Positions 1-13,974 of a DNA stretch of 60,000 bases are shown here, piece after piece. The first letter of the stretch is position 1, and every line of letters starts with the position of its first letter. The stretch comes from Nematostella vectensis (lineage: Eukaryota; Cnidaria; Anthozoa; Actiniaria; Edwardsiidae): the NCBI RefSeq assembly GCF_932526225.1, contig NC_064044.1:15689453-15749452 (forward strand), read 5' to 3'. The notes under the pieces were generated by a model. That model saw only the letters and a list, made by a program, of their open reading frames with translations, did not search any database and was not told the origin of the DNA. A program made the translations under genes and the position numbers.

Positions 1-3000
1 AATCATGTGTCAAGGTGCTGCCTTCTGTCCTGAAGAGCATTGTGATTAGTTATCGGCGGATTAGGACTTCAAAGCGCGCCGCGCGTGTCAAGACTGTCAA
101 CACGGGGAAATGTCCCTCTAGATCAAGCGCTCCTGTCTGCCTCTCGCGATAGCAGCCTTAGAAGAGCGATATCTGAGGACAAACAGGCGCCAAGCGCCGA
201 TTTAGAATGCCCTGAGAGAAATAACCAAGACTATCTTTACATCGCCTGAAATTTATTAAAAACCTTTAAATCAAAAACGGGAAATATAAACACTGATACG
301 AAGTGAGTAGACGAGCTATCTCGCGGTCAAATCTGTTCAGAAATAAATTTCGCGTCAATTCTAGAATGGGTAACTTCACGCTGGTTGGTAGCCTCGGTGT
401 TTTGGGTTCGAATCGAGGTGTATTGCAAAATAATTCAAGGCTCGCTTACAAATTAGTTTAATGCTAAATGATTCTCAATTTACATCGCTTTGTTTAATTG
501 TTAATTGTACTTTTACAATTTTCGACACAACAAATCGATCACCCAATAATCTCCATTGAATAGATGGGCGCATTCAAGCACCTCGGTTATGAAAATCGTG
601 AATAAATGCGTATGGTGTGCTCGTGTTGATGTGAGAAATCTTGCGTATCCGAAGACTAGCGGACTGAGTGATTGAATGATATTAGTTTCTCGCCGAGATG
701 AATCCACAGGAAGTCGTTTGAGGAGAGTCGTAGAGATATTCCGTACTTCCCGACTAACTTGACAACAACATTCGCTCCACACGAAAATTATTCCAAAAAA
801 CGTCAGTGCTTTTACAACTTGAAATTACCAGTTTCCGGCCCCTTTAACGCAAATCAAGGCTCAGAAATTGTTAACCGCACTTGCTTTTCACTTTATAATT
901 GTAATCTTTCCTCTGCATTTATTTTAAACTTTGCTTATTATTAAGGCAGATTCGTACTGAATAAGTGCAGTTATACGTTGTTAATTCGTCGTCAAAGGCG
1001 TAGCTTCGCTGACCATATCCACAAATAATCCATCTCTCCTGTCAAATTTAATATAACAACGCAAGCCTCTTTATTCTCAGGTAGAAAGACGCTCCAGGGT
1101 ACATTTATCATACCACCGATAACATACTGTTCAGGGTTCCTTTTGAACAAGACACCGCTTCGCCTTCTCTTGAGAGCTGTCAATCAAAATCTATTAATAG
1201 CCTAGGGGCCTCGCATGCAATCTGATGAAAAAAGTCTCACATGAATTTTATTCCATTTTTCTATCTTAGCTAAGATCAAAAGTTTTGAAAAGGCAAAACT
1301 ATATGAACAAATTCAGATTCAAATCATGTCTAACTGCCAGACGCACACTAATGTCAGTCCATCTTATAAAATGCCGTCGTAATAGGTAGATTGCTGAAAT
1401 AGAAAATTGGTTTGTTTCGGAGAGAAAAAGTCATCTTTGCATACGGCCAAGAAAAGACACACCTATTCTACCAAGTATTGCATCGTCAATGAGACTCATA
1501 CCTCTTTCTCTTTTATTCAGAAAAGATCGATTCTTTCCTGATTTCATTTTCATGCGAACGTGACTTATTAGTGGGCTACCTGTGGAAGTACACTATTCCC
1601 CACTAGCCTTGAATGCGCATATAAAATGTTGAAAAGCCCCGCCCTCTGAAATAAATACACTAAGCGTAAGACAATGGGCGGAAAAGTTGGGCCTCGGCGA
1701 TCAACCGCTGCAAGTTCCGACACTTTGTTTTTTTACTGACCGCCCTTATCTCTTTTACATTAGAACCCCGCTAACTCGAGCTTTGCCCAATTTCCCTTGG
1801 ATTTATACATATTATGGTCATTGTGTAATGCCAGCAAATATTAATACCCCCCCCCCCCCCCCCCCCATTGAGGGAATTCGGAAATTCCAGCGGGGGTTTA
1901 AACGCCCAGGGGAGGGGTATGGATATTTTCTGGAACTACACATTTTTACTCGTATGACTCGTACTCCCAGCTAACTTGAACTACTTTTTATCCCGCTAAC
2001 TCTGACTTAATTATGATTTATATATTTCAGTTGTTTTTATTCTTGGGAAGTTTCATCATACACTGGATCCCACACCTCGAGTGTCGCTTTTTGTCCGCGG
2101 TAAGCTAGGCCTAAAGCTTATCGACCTTAAATAAAGCGCCCTTGAGGCTCTGAATCCATCAGGGTAGCTCATCGCGCATGGATTCCATTCAACACCGCCC
2201 TTTCTATTCTTAAAGGCGTCTCTGTGAAAACCAATGCTCGCTTGCTCCGGTAATGTTTTAGACGTGTGCAAAGCATATTTAGTAGCGGATCTAGGGGGGA
2301 GGGGGTAAGGGGGGCAAACCTCCCTCACGGGCTGCCAAGGGAAAGCTAAAGATTCGCCCCTAATTTTTTGCTGTACCAATACTCGTATCCAAGAGAGCTG
2401 GACCCTCGCACTAAAATGGGATGCTGGTATCTTCCCCAAATGAGCGACAAAACTCTTTGGTTACCTTCTGCGATGGACCTTATTGACACCTGCTGGCCCG
2501 GCGACCTTTTTTTTTAAATGGGGGCCCTGTGTTGTTTTAGCATGAAAGCGAGGCTCTGGCAGGTCTGAGTTTCTACGGCCGTCTTGCCATTCTCGGGAGC
2601 CTCGGGAGGACGCGTACGAGGTTAGCGTAACGTAGCACGAGGCATGCATATCAAACAAGTTTTTTTTTCATTTGTTGATTTCTCATAATTTCAATACATA
2701 CACATATTATTTGTAAGTCTATAACTTTTACTTGCAGAAATTCGTGTTTTTTACGATTCTGCTGGCCGCCATCTTGAAAAAGAGGACTGGACGCTAAGTT
2801 AAGAGTTACCACAGGTCCCACGCTAGGCTCTTAGAGCAAGTAAACGACAGTCATTGCCATGAAGTCTGATGTGATACTGCCCTTCTACCACATACCGCCT
2901 TGTTGCCGCCTTGTCCCAAAGACTTGCAATATGTCATTGGGATGAACATACCGCCTTGTTGAGCTCCCACCCCCTCCTCCAGATTTCCAAAAAGTGACAG

Positions 3001-6000
3001 GTGTAGTGACTGTTTCATTTTATTTTTCTCTTTTCGTAATTTGGAAGGTACGACCCTGAATGACGCAAAAAATGAGGATGTTATTTTCTGGATGCTTCTG
3101 TTTTATCTGTAGAGGTACTAAGAAGAAAGAAGAACAAGATGTCCCGCTTTGAGCCTTTCTTGCTGTCATTTTCCTATCGCTTGCTTCTTGGCTGTTTCTC
3201 TTGTGTTGAAGCCGCATATCTTCATCCTGGAATCCATCTTGGAAACACAGGGGATATAAATGGAACAGTAAGACAAAAGAGTCTGTCCCTGGGTTTGCGA
3301 GGATGTCCAAAGCCTTACCCTCCATTCTCATATTTGCCTTTTAGCCGACTATGTTGAGAAAACATTGAGAAAACTGCGGCGGATAACACGCATCGGAGAA
3401 AATTAATCAAATATTGCTACCCACAAATATAATGTCAACCTTCTTGAGAAGATGTACTATGAATTAGCCCTCGGGGGTAAAACTTTACCAGCTCGATGAT
3501 AAATAGCTTGAAAGCCGCTTCCTTGTCAATATTGAACTAATTTCTAAAGCTTTTAAGGTGGCGGCGTTCAAGTATAAAAGAGTTAAACCAAAGGCAATGG
3601 CACGAGAGTTGAGTCTGTTTGACGGCGCGAGCGCCGGGGGAAATGGGAAATGATCTTCTCGAAACGCATCCAATTTGTACAAAAACAGAATTTACCCTTC
3701 CCACAGGAAACGGTTTCTTGTCTTACGGGCAAATTTTCTTTCATGTACCGCTTTCTTATTTCACACAATATTAAATTGACGAAATTGTAGCTGACGAGGC
3801 AGCGGACCATTTCAACGCGTTCCCATATATCAATGTTCCCATAAATCAATGCGGTTTTTCTTTGCCACATTTCATTACGAAAGGCCCATTAGGTTTTAAT
3901 GGCAAGCACTGTCTATTACTCCAGATGTAAATAAAATGAGCGTCAAGGACAAATTCCCTTAGCTAGAACTCTCGCCAATGACTCCTAAGATGCCAAAAGC
4001 ACTTCCATCAATCAGTTTTTACAAATGTTCAACACGTGTTGTACTCTCTGCCTGGCCATCATAGGGAGCACTGGCGCGTACACAGAGGTTGCGCACAGAA
4101 CCCCCGCCCCACCCCCCAGGCCGCCAAGTGGGTAATTTCTTATTGAAGGGTCGTCAAATACTATTCCTTTTGCATATAATGCCCGTGATTGCGCAACCCT
4201 TCCCCCCCCCCCCTCCACCTTAGCAAATCCTGGTACGAAGCCATCATATTTTTTTAAACTGCAGTAAGGCATTCTTTAATCTTGAGCAAGGAGAACATGC
4301 AAATCTACTGAAGTTTGATTTATTCGCTGTTTTTTTTTAAATCAGTTTTTGCTACTTTTGAACTTGACGTGAAAAGAAAAAATAAACCAAGAGATTTGTT
4401 AAACTGGATTGCGATAGATAGCCGCGTAAAATAATAGCCCCTGAAAGTAAAAAAAAGGCATGTGCGATAATAACAAGAAAAATTGCATTCACTCAAGGAT
4501 ATATATAGTTAATAAATGGTATGTGCGATAACGTAACAAGAAAAATTGCATTCACTCAAGGATGTATATAGTTAAAATCTCTTTTCCGCGTAGTTCAAAC
4601 CTCCTTGATAATCCGTAACCAATGCTTGACAAAATCGGTGTTTACAACAATAAATTTAAACAAAGATTGCTCATGAATATTTCATCCCTTTTCTACCTGG
4701 TACTAAACTGTCCACTCAAAGATATTTATAGTTCGCAATTATATTGAAATATGACATGCTTATAGAAATCCAAACAATGTTCTTATTAAAAACAAAACCG
4801 CCTTTAGGTGACAATTGTGACATCTAATATATCATCCCGACGGTAAGAAGATTGATTGTCGTCAACTTTTAAATTTTAAACAAGATTTTTTGTCCTATTT
4901 CTACGTATTAAGAGTTGTTATTAACTCGTGTTTTTATTGCTACGGTTGTCGGTTTTACAGACAATGGGATATACAAATTTAAAAGAGATTCGAAACATTT
5001 TTTGCCATTTTTTGTCATCCATCAGCCTATATGAGGTCACTATTGAGACTGAGTTGGTAAATGAAGCGAAATTAAGCATAACATTCTAAGATGGGTATTC
5101 CGATATTTATGTTACATAATTTGTTTTAGAAATGTTCCGTTTTCATCCAATTTCCACGGTGACGTGGAAGTTTACTTGTTCACGACTTTAAAGCAATCAA
5201 TTATGCCAAAACAATGTTTCATTATTTAATACTTTTGGCATCCTAACCCTGAAAACTAAGAAATTATCTCTCAAATTTGAAGAGCCATTGTTTGTATTTG
5301 ATATTGGAGGGCAAAAATTATGTATACCTTTATATTTATCAAATTATTCGGAAACGTAAAACACCTCCCCCCCTCCCCCTCAAATCAGCCGATAGAAATG
5401 AATGATGTTCCACACTTGTCTTGCTAGGAGGACAAAATCAACCAGTATAACGTAGCGCATTGAAAATGCATGACGGTCAAAAATACATCACGAACTGACA
5501 AATCATGAGCTCTTTTAGGGTTTTCACGTAATTAAGGGATTTTCAGGTAATTACTTCAACAAACAAGGTGAGGTGTAAACTTGATAAACTGTCACACATT
5601 TCCAATTAGCTTCTCGATGTTTCAAAATAAACACATGACAAAATTATATTACTATTTGCTAGATTTGTTACGAAGATTACTAAGTGGACGTGGTTTCGCG
5701 GCTCGTTTGTTCCTAACATGATAAATCGTATCACTCAGAATACGTCAAGTGGCCGACCAGCTTCTCTTTTAGAAACACCCACACAACAGAAGTGCTCCAA
5801 TAGAATTCAACCAAGCTTTTTGTCACCAGCAAAACAACAAGGCTAGCACAGCGGTGAGCAGCTTCTAACAAATTCGGTAGTTTTTCATCTCTGCATTGTC
5901 TAATTTGCAGAAGTGCGTGGGTTAGTACTTCATGAGAGAGCCCAAGAACCGGCTTTTTCTCCCCCCTAAACCCTAAATGTTACATATGCTAAGTACCGAC

Positions 6001-6204
6001 CCTGCGCTCTTACATAAAATGTTACATATGCTAAGTACCCCCCCTGCGCTCTTACATTAAAAACTGACCAGTGCGTGGGTTTCGAATAACCAGTCCTTCT
6101 ATTCGCCATTTTAACGCTACGCGGGTGACCGGAACGAGGTGATGCAATTCAACATGGCGACCCATTCCCAAGTCCCCAAATATTGGCCAGGTATGACCCC
6201 GCAT
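1..6204. other. Left intergenic region, no gene recognised
   Basis: I find no open frame with recognisable homology. Visible structure: a run of 20 C at 1847-1866; a 60-bp tandem duplication at 4458-4577 sharing GTGCGATAA and ATTGCATTCACTCAAGGAT; a 42-bp duplication near 5975-6058 around AAATGTTACATATGCTAAGT; and C-rich runs near 4100 and 4200. On the minus strand, ATGGCGGCC near 2776 lies in a YY1-like context and is followed after 13 codons by GTAAAAG. It could be a first exon, but I see no partner exons. Confidence 0.6.
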
Positions 6205-9200
6205 GCTGGTACCCCTACCAGTGCTAGTAGCACGGTGAAGCCAGGTGGGTACCACTAGCAGTGCTAGTAGCACGGTAAAGCCAGGTGGGTACCACTAACA
6301 GTGCTAGTAGCACGGTAAAGCCAGGTGGGTACCGCTACCAGTGCTAGTAGCATGGTAAAGCCAGGTGGGTACCACTAGCAGTGCTAGTAGCACGATAAAG
6401 CCAGGCGGGTACCACTAGCAGTGCTAGTAGCATGGTAAGGCCAGGTGGGTACCACTACCAGTGCTAGTAGCACGGTAAAGCCAGGTGGGTACCACTACCA
6501 GTGCTAGTAGCACGGTAAAGCCAGGTGGGTACCACTAGCAGTGCTAGTAGCACGGTAAAGCCAGGTGGGTACAACTAGCAGTGCTAGTAGCACGGTAAAG
6601 CCAGGTGGGTACCACTACCAGTGCTAGTAGCACGGTAAAGCCAGGTGGGTACCACTAGCAGTGCTAGTAGCACGGTAGAGCCAGGTGGGTACCACTAGCA
6701 GTGCTAGTAGCACGGTAAAGCCAGGTGGGTACCACTAGCAGTGCTAGTAGCACGGTAAAGCCAGGTGGGTACCACTAACAGTGCTAGTAGCACGGTAAAG
6801 CCAGGTGGGTACCACTACCAGTGCTAGTAGCACGGTAAAGCCAGGTGGGTACCACTACCAGTGCTAGTAGCACGGTAAAGCCAGGTGGGTACCACTAGCA
6901 GTGCTAGTAGCACGGTAGAGCCAGGTGGGTACCACTAGCAGTGCTAGTAGCACGGTAAAGCCAGGTGGGTACCACTAGCAGTGCTAGTAGCACGGTAAAG
7001 CCAGGTGGGTACCACTAACAGTGCTAGTAGCACGGTAAAGCCAGGTGGGTACCACTACCAGTGCTAGTAGCACGGTGAAGCCAGGTGGGTACCACTAGCA
7101 GTGCTAGTAGCACGGTAAAGCCAGGTGGGTACCACTAGCAGTGCTAGTAGCAGGGTAAAGCCAGGTGGGTACCACTACCAGTGCTAGTAGCACGGTAAAG
7201 CCAGGTGGGTACCACTACCAGTGCTAGTAGCATGTTAAAGCCAGGTGGGTACCACTACCAGTGCTAGTAGCACGGTAGAGCCAGGTGGGTACCACTAGCA
7301 GTGCTAGTAGCACGGTAAAGCCAGGTGGGTACCACTAGCAGTGCTAATAGCACGGTAAAGCCAGGTGGGTACCACTACCAGTGCTAGTTGCACGGTAGAG
7401 CCAGGTGGGTACCACTAGCAGTGCTACTAGCACGGTAAAGCCAGGTGGGTACCCCTACCAGTGCTAGTAGCACGGTAAAGCCAGGTGGGTACCACTACCA
7501 GTGCTAGTAGCACAGTAAAGCCAGGTGGGTACCACTAGCAGTGCTACTAGCACGATAAAGCCAGGTGGGTACCCCTACCAGTGCTAGTAGCACGGTAAAG
7601 CCAGGTGGGTACCACTAGCAGTGCTAGTAGCACGGTAAAGCCAGGTGGGTACCCCTAGCAGTGCTAGTAGCAGGGTAAAGCCAGGTGGGTACCACTAGCA
7701 GTGCTAGTAGCACGGTAAAGCCAGGTGGGTACCACTAGCAGTGCTAGTAGCACGGTAAAGCCAGGTGGGTACCACTAGCAGTGCTACTAGCACGATAAAG
7801 CCAGGTGGGTACCACTAGCAGTGCTAGTAGCACGGTAAAGCCAGGTGGGTACCACTAGCAGTGCTAGTAGCACGGTGAAGCCAGGTGGGTACCACTAGCA
7901 GTGCTAGTAGCACGGTAAAGCCAGGTGGGTACCACTAGCACGGTAAACTCAGGTGGGTACCACTAGCAGTGCTAGTAGCAGGGTAAAGCCAGGTGGGTAC
8001 CACTACCAGTGCTAGTAGCATGGTAAAGCCAGGTGGGTACCACTAGCAGTGCTAGTAGCACAGTAAAGCCAGGTGGGTACCACTACCAGTGCTAGTAGCA
8101 CAGTAAAGCCAGGTGGGTACCACTACCAGTGCTATTAGCACGGTAAAGCCAGGTGGGTACCACTAGCAGTGCTAGTAGCAGGGTAAAGCCAGGTGGGTAC
8201 CACTACCAGTGCTAGTAGCATGGTAAAGCCAGGTGGGTACCACTAGCAGTGCTAGTAGCACGGTAAAGCCAGGTGGGTACCACTACCAGTGCTAGTAGCA
8301 CGGTGAAGCCAGGTAGGTACCACTAGCAGTGCTAGTAGCACGGTAAAGCCAGGTGGGTACCACTAGCAGTGCTACTAGCACGATAAAGCCAGGTGGGTAC
8401 CACTACCAGTGCTAGTAGCACGGTAAAGCCAGGTGGGTACCACTAGCAGTGCTAGTAGCACGGTAAAGCCAGGTGGGTACCACTAGCAGTGCTAGTAGCA
8501 CGGTAAAGCCAGGTGGGTACCACTAGCAGTGCTAGTAGCACGGTAAAGCCAGGTGGGTACCCCTACCAGTGCTAGTAGCACGGTAAAGCCAGGTCGGTAC
8601 CACTACCAGTGCTAGTAGCACAGTAAAGCCAGGTGGGTACCACTAGCAGTGCTACTAGCACGATAAAGCCAGGTGGGTACCCCTACCAGTGCTAGTAGCA
8701 CGGTAAAGCCAGGTGGGTACCATTAGCAGTGCTAGTAGCACGGAAAAGCCAGGTGGGTACCCCTAGCAGTGCTAGTAGCAGAGTAAAGCCAGGTGGGTAC
8801 CACTAGCAGTGCTAGTAGCAGGGTAAAGCCAGGTGGGTACCACTAGCAGTGCTAGTAGCACGGTAAAGCCAGGTGGGTACCACTAGCAGTGCTAGTAGCA
8901 GGGTAAAGCCAGGTGGGTGCCACTAACAGTGCTAGTAGCACGGTAAAGCCAGGCGGGTACCACTAGCAGTGCTAATAGCACGGTAAAGCCAGGTGGGTAC
9001 CACTAACAGTGCTAGTAGCACGGTAAAGCCAGGCGGGTACCACTAGCAGTGCTAGTAGCACGGTAAAGCCAGGTGGGTACCACTAGCAGTGCTAGTAGCA
9101 CGGTAAAGCCAGGTGGGTACCACTACCAATGCTAGTAGCACGGTAAAGCCAGGTGGGTACCACTACCAGTGCTTGTAGCACGGTAAAGCCAGGTGGGTAC

Positions 9201-10494
9201 CACTAGCAGTGCTAGTAGCACGGTAAAGCCTAGTGGGTACCACTAGCAGTGCTAGTAGCACGGTAAAGCCAGGTGGGTACCACTAGCAGTGCTAGTAGCA
9301 CGGTAAAGCCAGGTGGGTACCACTAGCAGTGCTAGTAGCAGGGTAAAGCCAGGTGGGTGCCACAAACAGTGCTAGTAGCACGGTAAAGCCAGGCGGGTAC
9401 CACTAGCAGTGCTAATAGCACGGTAAAGCCAGGTGGGTACCACTAACAGTGCTAGTAGCACGGTAAAGCCAGGCGGGTACCACTAGCAGTGCTAGTAGCA
9501 CGGTAAAGCCAGGTGGGTACCACTAGCAGTGCTAGTAGCACGGTAAAGCCAGGCGGGTACCACTAGCAGTGCTAGTAGCACGGTAAAGCCAGGTGGGTAC
9601 CACTAGCAGTGCTAGTAGCACGGTAAAGCCATGTGGGTACCACTAACAGTGCTAGTAGCACGGTAAAGCCAGGTGGGTACCACTAGCAGTGCTAGTAGCA
9701 CGGTAAAGCCAGGTGGGTACCACTAGCAGTGCTAGTAGCACGGTAAAGCCAGGTGGGTACCACTACCAGTGCTAGTAGCACGGTGAAGCCAGGTGGGTAC
9801 CACTAGCAGTGCTAGTAGCACGGTAAAGCCAGGTGGGTACCACTACCAGTGCTAGTAGCACGGTAAAGCCAAGTGGGTACCACTACCAGTGCTAGTAGCA
9901 CGGTAGAGCCAGGTGGGTACCACTACCAGTGCTAGTAGCACGGTGAAGCCAGGTGGGTACCACTAGCAGTGCTAGTAGCAGGGTAAAGCCAGGTGGGTAC
10001 CACTAGCAGTGCTAGTAGCACGGTAAAGCCAGGTGGGTACCACTAACAGTGCTAGTAGCACGGTAAAGCCAGGTGGGTACCACTACTAGTGCTAGTAGCA
10101 CGGTAAAGCCAGGTGGGTACCACTACCAGTGCTAGTAGCACGGTAAAGCCAGGTGGGTACCACTAGCAGTGCTAGTAGCACGGTAAAGCCAGGTGGGTAC
10201 CACTACCAGTGCTAGTAGCACGGTAAAGCCAGGTGGGTACCACTAGCAGTGCTAGTAGCACGGTAAAGCCTGGTGGGTACCACTACCAGTGCTAGTAGCA
10301 GGGTAAAGCCAGGTGGGTACCACTGGCAGTGCTAGTAGCACGGTAAAGCCAGGTGGGTACCACTAGCAGTGCTAGTAGCACGGTAAAGCCAGGTGGGTAC
10401 CACTAGCAGTGCTAGTAGCACGGTAAAGCCAGGTGGGTACCACTAGCAGTGCTAGTAGCACGGTAAAGCCAGGTGGGTACCACTAGCAGTGCTA
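6205..10494. repeat. 40-bp satellite, about 107 copies (4.3 kb)
   Basis: The array is intergenic, 4.7 kb beyond the GBF1 poly(A) signal. Each unit carries CCAGGTGGGTACCACTAGCA followed by GTGCTAGTAGCACGGTAAAG. The centre holds a near-perfect palindrome, ACTAGCA-G-TGCTAGT, and GGTACC. Common variants alternate at one position (CTAGCAG, CTACCAG, CTAACAG). A truncated unit at about 7936-7955 shifts the register. Blocks of six units (240 bp) are duplicated at 6601-6840 and 6841-7080. A distinctive run with GGTGCC and GCTAATAG variants recurs about 440 bp apart (8914 and 9354). Confidence 0.97.
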
Positions 10495-10796
10495 TTTTTT
10501 ATTGTTGTTTAACCCGGAAAAAACTTGTTTGGGTGTATTATGGAGGTATCATAGGTTACGGAACATTAAAGAATTGAAAATGAATTATAGTTTTTTACAG
10601 CAAAATAGGTGCTTTTGTATTCTCATTTAAAACCATATCAGCACACAACACATTTCTATACATAAGCATATTGCTTTTGCCAGTGAATGTGCTCCATACT
10701 TGCCTCCACTGTCCAAATTCCCTTTCTTCCTTTCACATTGCACTACTAGATTTTCTTGATTTTTATAATTTTCTTTCAGTAAAAGGGTAATAAAAG

Positions 10797-10985
10797 TTAT
10801 TTGGTAAAAATTACAAATATTGGCTCAACAGTTTTATCACCCTTCTTTACTGTGTTTTTGTGGCTACTACTCTTTGAATTGACACTATGTCTTGGGTGGT
10901 TTGTAAAAAACACTGACCCTCCTTGAGGTGGTCCATGGACCCATATTGAAGCATCAGGGTGTACACCTGTTATTTTTGTGCTAAA
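10797..10985 (-). CDS. Possible 3'-terminal exon of an unrecognised small gene
   Basis: On the minus strand a TTTTATGTTTTAG acceptor-like sequence is followed by an open frame beginning TKITGVHPDASIWVHGPP and ending PIFVIFTK-stop at 10797, with AATAAA further on at 10503-10498. Upstream pieces that could belong are a protein-like segment near 11510-11570 (SESQLKQAASFRGMMLAQD) and a possible first exon near 12430-12475 (MIDGRTNDGFGKRR, ending at GTAAGT). I do not recognise the protein. Joining these pieces is speculative, and transcript data would be needed. Confidence 0.2.
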   Translation of the reverse strand, partial: FSTKITGVHPDASIWVHGPPQGGSVFFTNHPRHSVNSKSSSHKNTVKKGDKTVEPIFVIFTK

Positions 10986-13974
10986 ACATAAAATAGGGCT
11001 TTGTGGCATTACAAAAAGATGCAGTTTGTTTTAAAAAGGTAGCTATATTTTCTAAGTATATAATGCTAAATTATCTGTGAAATAATTGCATGAAAGGTCA
11101 AATGGTACATTCTATACACCCATTTATTATGTTGACTAAAAATGAGAGTACAGTGCCGTTGATTTTTGCAAATTACAACTCAGATTCAAATAATAGCTAT
11201 TTCAAAAGAAGATTTCTCACAAAACCCTGTAGAGTTAATTAGTGCAAATTGAAACTAAGATTTTTTTATTAGAAAAACCATTTATATCTAGAAATCTTAT
11301 TTTTAGCAGGGGTCCATTTGCCAGGGGGGCAATTTTGGTCAGTGTTTTGTACCAGCCACTTTGTCAAAGGGTGAATGAAATAAACACTAATTTGTTTTCA
11401 AAGTTTCTGACTACTTTAGTATATTTTACTAGCTGGTTCAGTTTTTCTTTATAACAAGTTTTCATTTGTAACTATTATCTATCTTTTTGTTACTTAGCTG
11501 TATTAATGAATACATCCTGTGCTAGCATCATGCCTCTAAAGCTGGCAGCTTGCTTGAGTTGGGATTCACTTGAAAAAAATTGGAGAACAGTGACAATAAG
11601 CTACGGAGGAATACTAAAGATATAAATGTTATGCTGCACAAAACCTAATTAATAAACCTAAAATTTAAAATAATTCCAAGTAACATTAAGAATAGAAAAT
11701 TAGTAATTAATTTAATTATGAAGTCTGTTTTTTAGGGGTTGATGAGCCAGAGGTTCAATGGCCTTTTTTATAGGAAAAGCTGTAGAAAAAGAATCATATA
11801 CATAAAGGGAAATGTGTAGGTAAAGCAGATCTTTTAAAAACCTGTAACCCCTCATGAAATTTTTTTTTCTAGAATTAAACCAAAATTCATTTTAAATTTC
11901 AAATGTTCTTCGCACTGACAAAATAACTAAAACCGGTCCTCGCTCTTCACTTCACTTTAAAAAATTGCGCAACCTATTGTACAATATGTCAGCGCGCAGC
12001 GTGGAAGGCCTCAGGGCAGCCTCTCATGCCGATATCTTTTACAAAAGAGCTGACAGAACTCAAATGTGATGTGGAATTTCCAGATGAGGAATCTTTCTTT
12101 ATTTACAGGGAAAATTTTTTTTCTTGTAAAGCTTAAGTATTAGTTCACTTCGTGAATGAATTAAAGGCAAAGAAATAACAAAATTTTCTAAAAAAAAGAA
12201 TGCGACGTTTGTTTACGGACAATCAATTGCACTATTACCACATGATTTTCCTATCCTTTTTATTGGATAATGGATGAACAAACTAGCTAAATTACTAGTT
12301 ACGAAAGGTGTAATAAAACATCCCCTCCCATGGCTTCAACTGTTAATCTTATTAAGTGCTAGAAAAATATATGATGTCAACACGAGTTTTTCAAAGCTCT
12401 TACGAAGTTTTTAAATTGAAGTCTTACTTACCTTCTTTTTCCAAACCCATCGTTTGTCCTTCCATCGATCATTTGTACGTCTGTTTATTATAAAAGTGTA
12501 AAGATGGGACGAATTTCTTTCTTGGCTTTAGCCACGACGAAAATAATGCAAAAACTTTATCAATTCACGGTGTCGGCCGCGAGTTAGAAGAGCAAAACGC
12601 GGGAAAAATTAGACGCAGGGTTCCCGTGAGTGTAAATACAAAAACACTAAAAACTAAATTATTGTAAGTTTTGCTGCACCTTTCGGGTTTTTATTAAGTT
12701 TGTGGCATTCTCGGATAGTGCTAAAATATATTCTTGTATAATGATTTCACTGGGGTGACGTTTTACGAAGTTATCGCTTATTGTGCTGGCTCCACGGGTA
12801 GGCGGGCGGGCGACACCACAGGGTACCCGCGCGATGACCAAAAAAAAACTGTGTCGCATAGTTATGTACAATTTCGCTATACCTATGGGGCTCCGCGAGC
12901 TCCGCTATAAAAAAAAACCTACGTAAATGTCCGGCCTTAACCCGACTAGCTTTTAACCTTCCCGGCAACCGGTGGAATTACTAGATCAACCCCGAGCAGT
13001 TCCGTTCTTACCCGACGGGTAAGTTGAGTGACGGCGGTAAGTAAAAACTAGAGGGGTATCCAGAATAGTGTGAGGCTCGGTCTAACAAGTAGCAATTGAT
13101 TACTGAACCACCATAAAGCGGCCAGTTTTCCTGGACCTTAGGGTGCCACCGTATCTGGCAAGAATAAGTAAGGGTGACGACAAAAATCAGAGCAGAATAA
13201 TAAGCTCATCAACAATATATTCCCTGTGTAAAAATGCCTCCTAAAACTTCATTGGACGTACTTATATAGAAAAGGCTCTTACAAAACAAAAAGAGTATGT
13301 CCGACAAAGCTATTTTTTTGTTTGTGTTCATGTACGCCCTCCCCTCGACACCATTGAGAACTTGTCAAAAAATAACTAGAGAAGTGAACAGATACATTAG
13401 CGCAGTGCTTTCCCACCTGCGCTAGACAAGCCCTTAATAGGTTTGTGTGATTGTACCCGCAAATGGATATACTTAGGAAGCGAAAAGGAGCAAATACAAC
13501 AAACAGATAGTGCGTAAAATGACTGCTGTTTCAATAAAAGTCAGTATAACCTTAAATTGAACTAAAAGTTGTCCTTTCGGCGATTGCATTTTTACTTCAA
13601 TTGTAATTTGTTGCGAAGTAAATTTAGGTTTAAACACTAATTTAAACACTAAGTTTTAATAAAACCACACTAGCAGCTTTCATCAGCTTTCAACGGACAC
13701 GAAATATACGATCGTATGGGTGTTGAACAGGGAAGTTTTCTAAACCAATTAGTTTTGACCAAAGTGAAGGATGAATTGAGCGAAAGCAGAATGAAGTGAG
13801 AGCAGAGTGAAAACAGATCTCCCTATCAAATGACTCCAATGTGTTATGTTGAAGATCACGTAAATGTTGCTCCCTTGGGGTCTGTTACATCTCGGTCTCC
13901 TTGGGCGTGACATTGAGCACATTAGGTTGAGGTAAAGGATGTGGTTTATATGATAATGAAGAATAACAGGCAAT

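Noticed and set aside
361-420. tRNA gene or SINE head (GGTTCGAATC at 405-414)
   Set aside because: The flanking bases do not form a T-stem or acceptor stem and no A box is convincing.
6205-10494. CRISPR-like array
   Set aside because: Units are contiguous with no unique spacers, the genome is animal, and no cas genes are present. It is a satellite.
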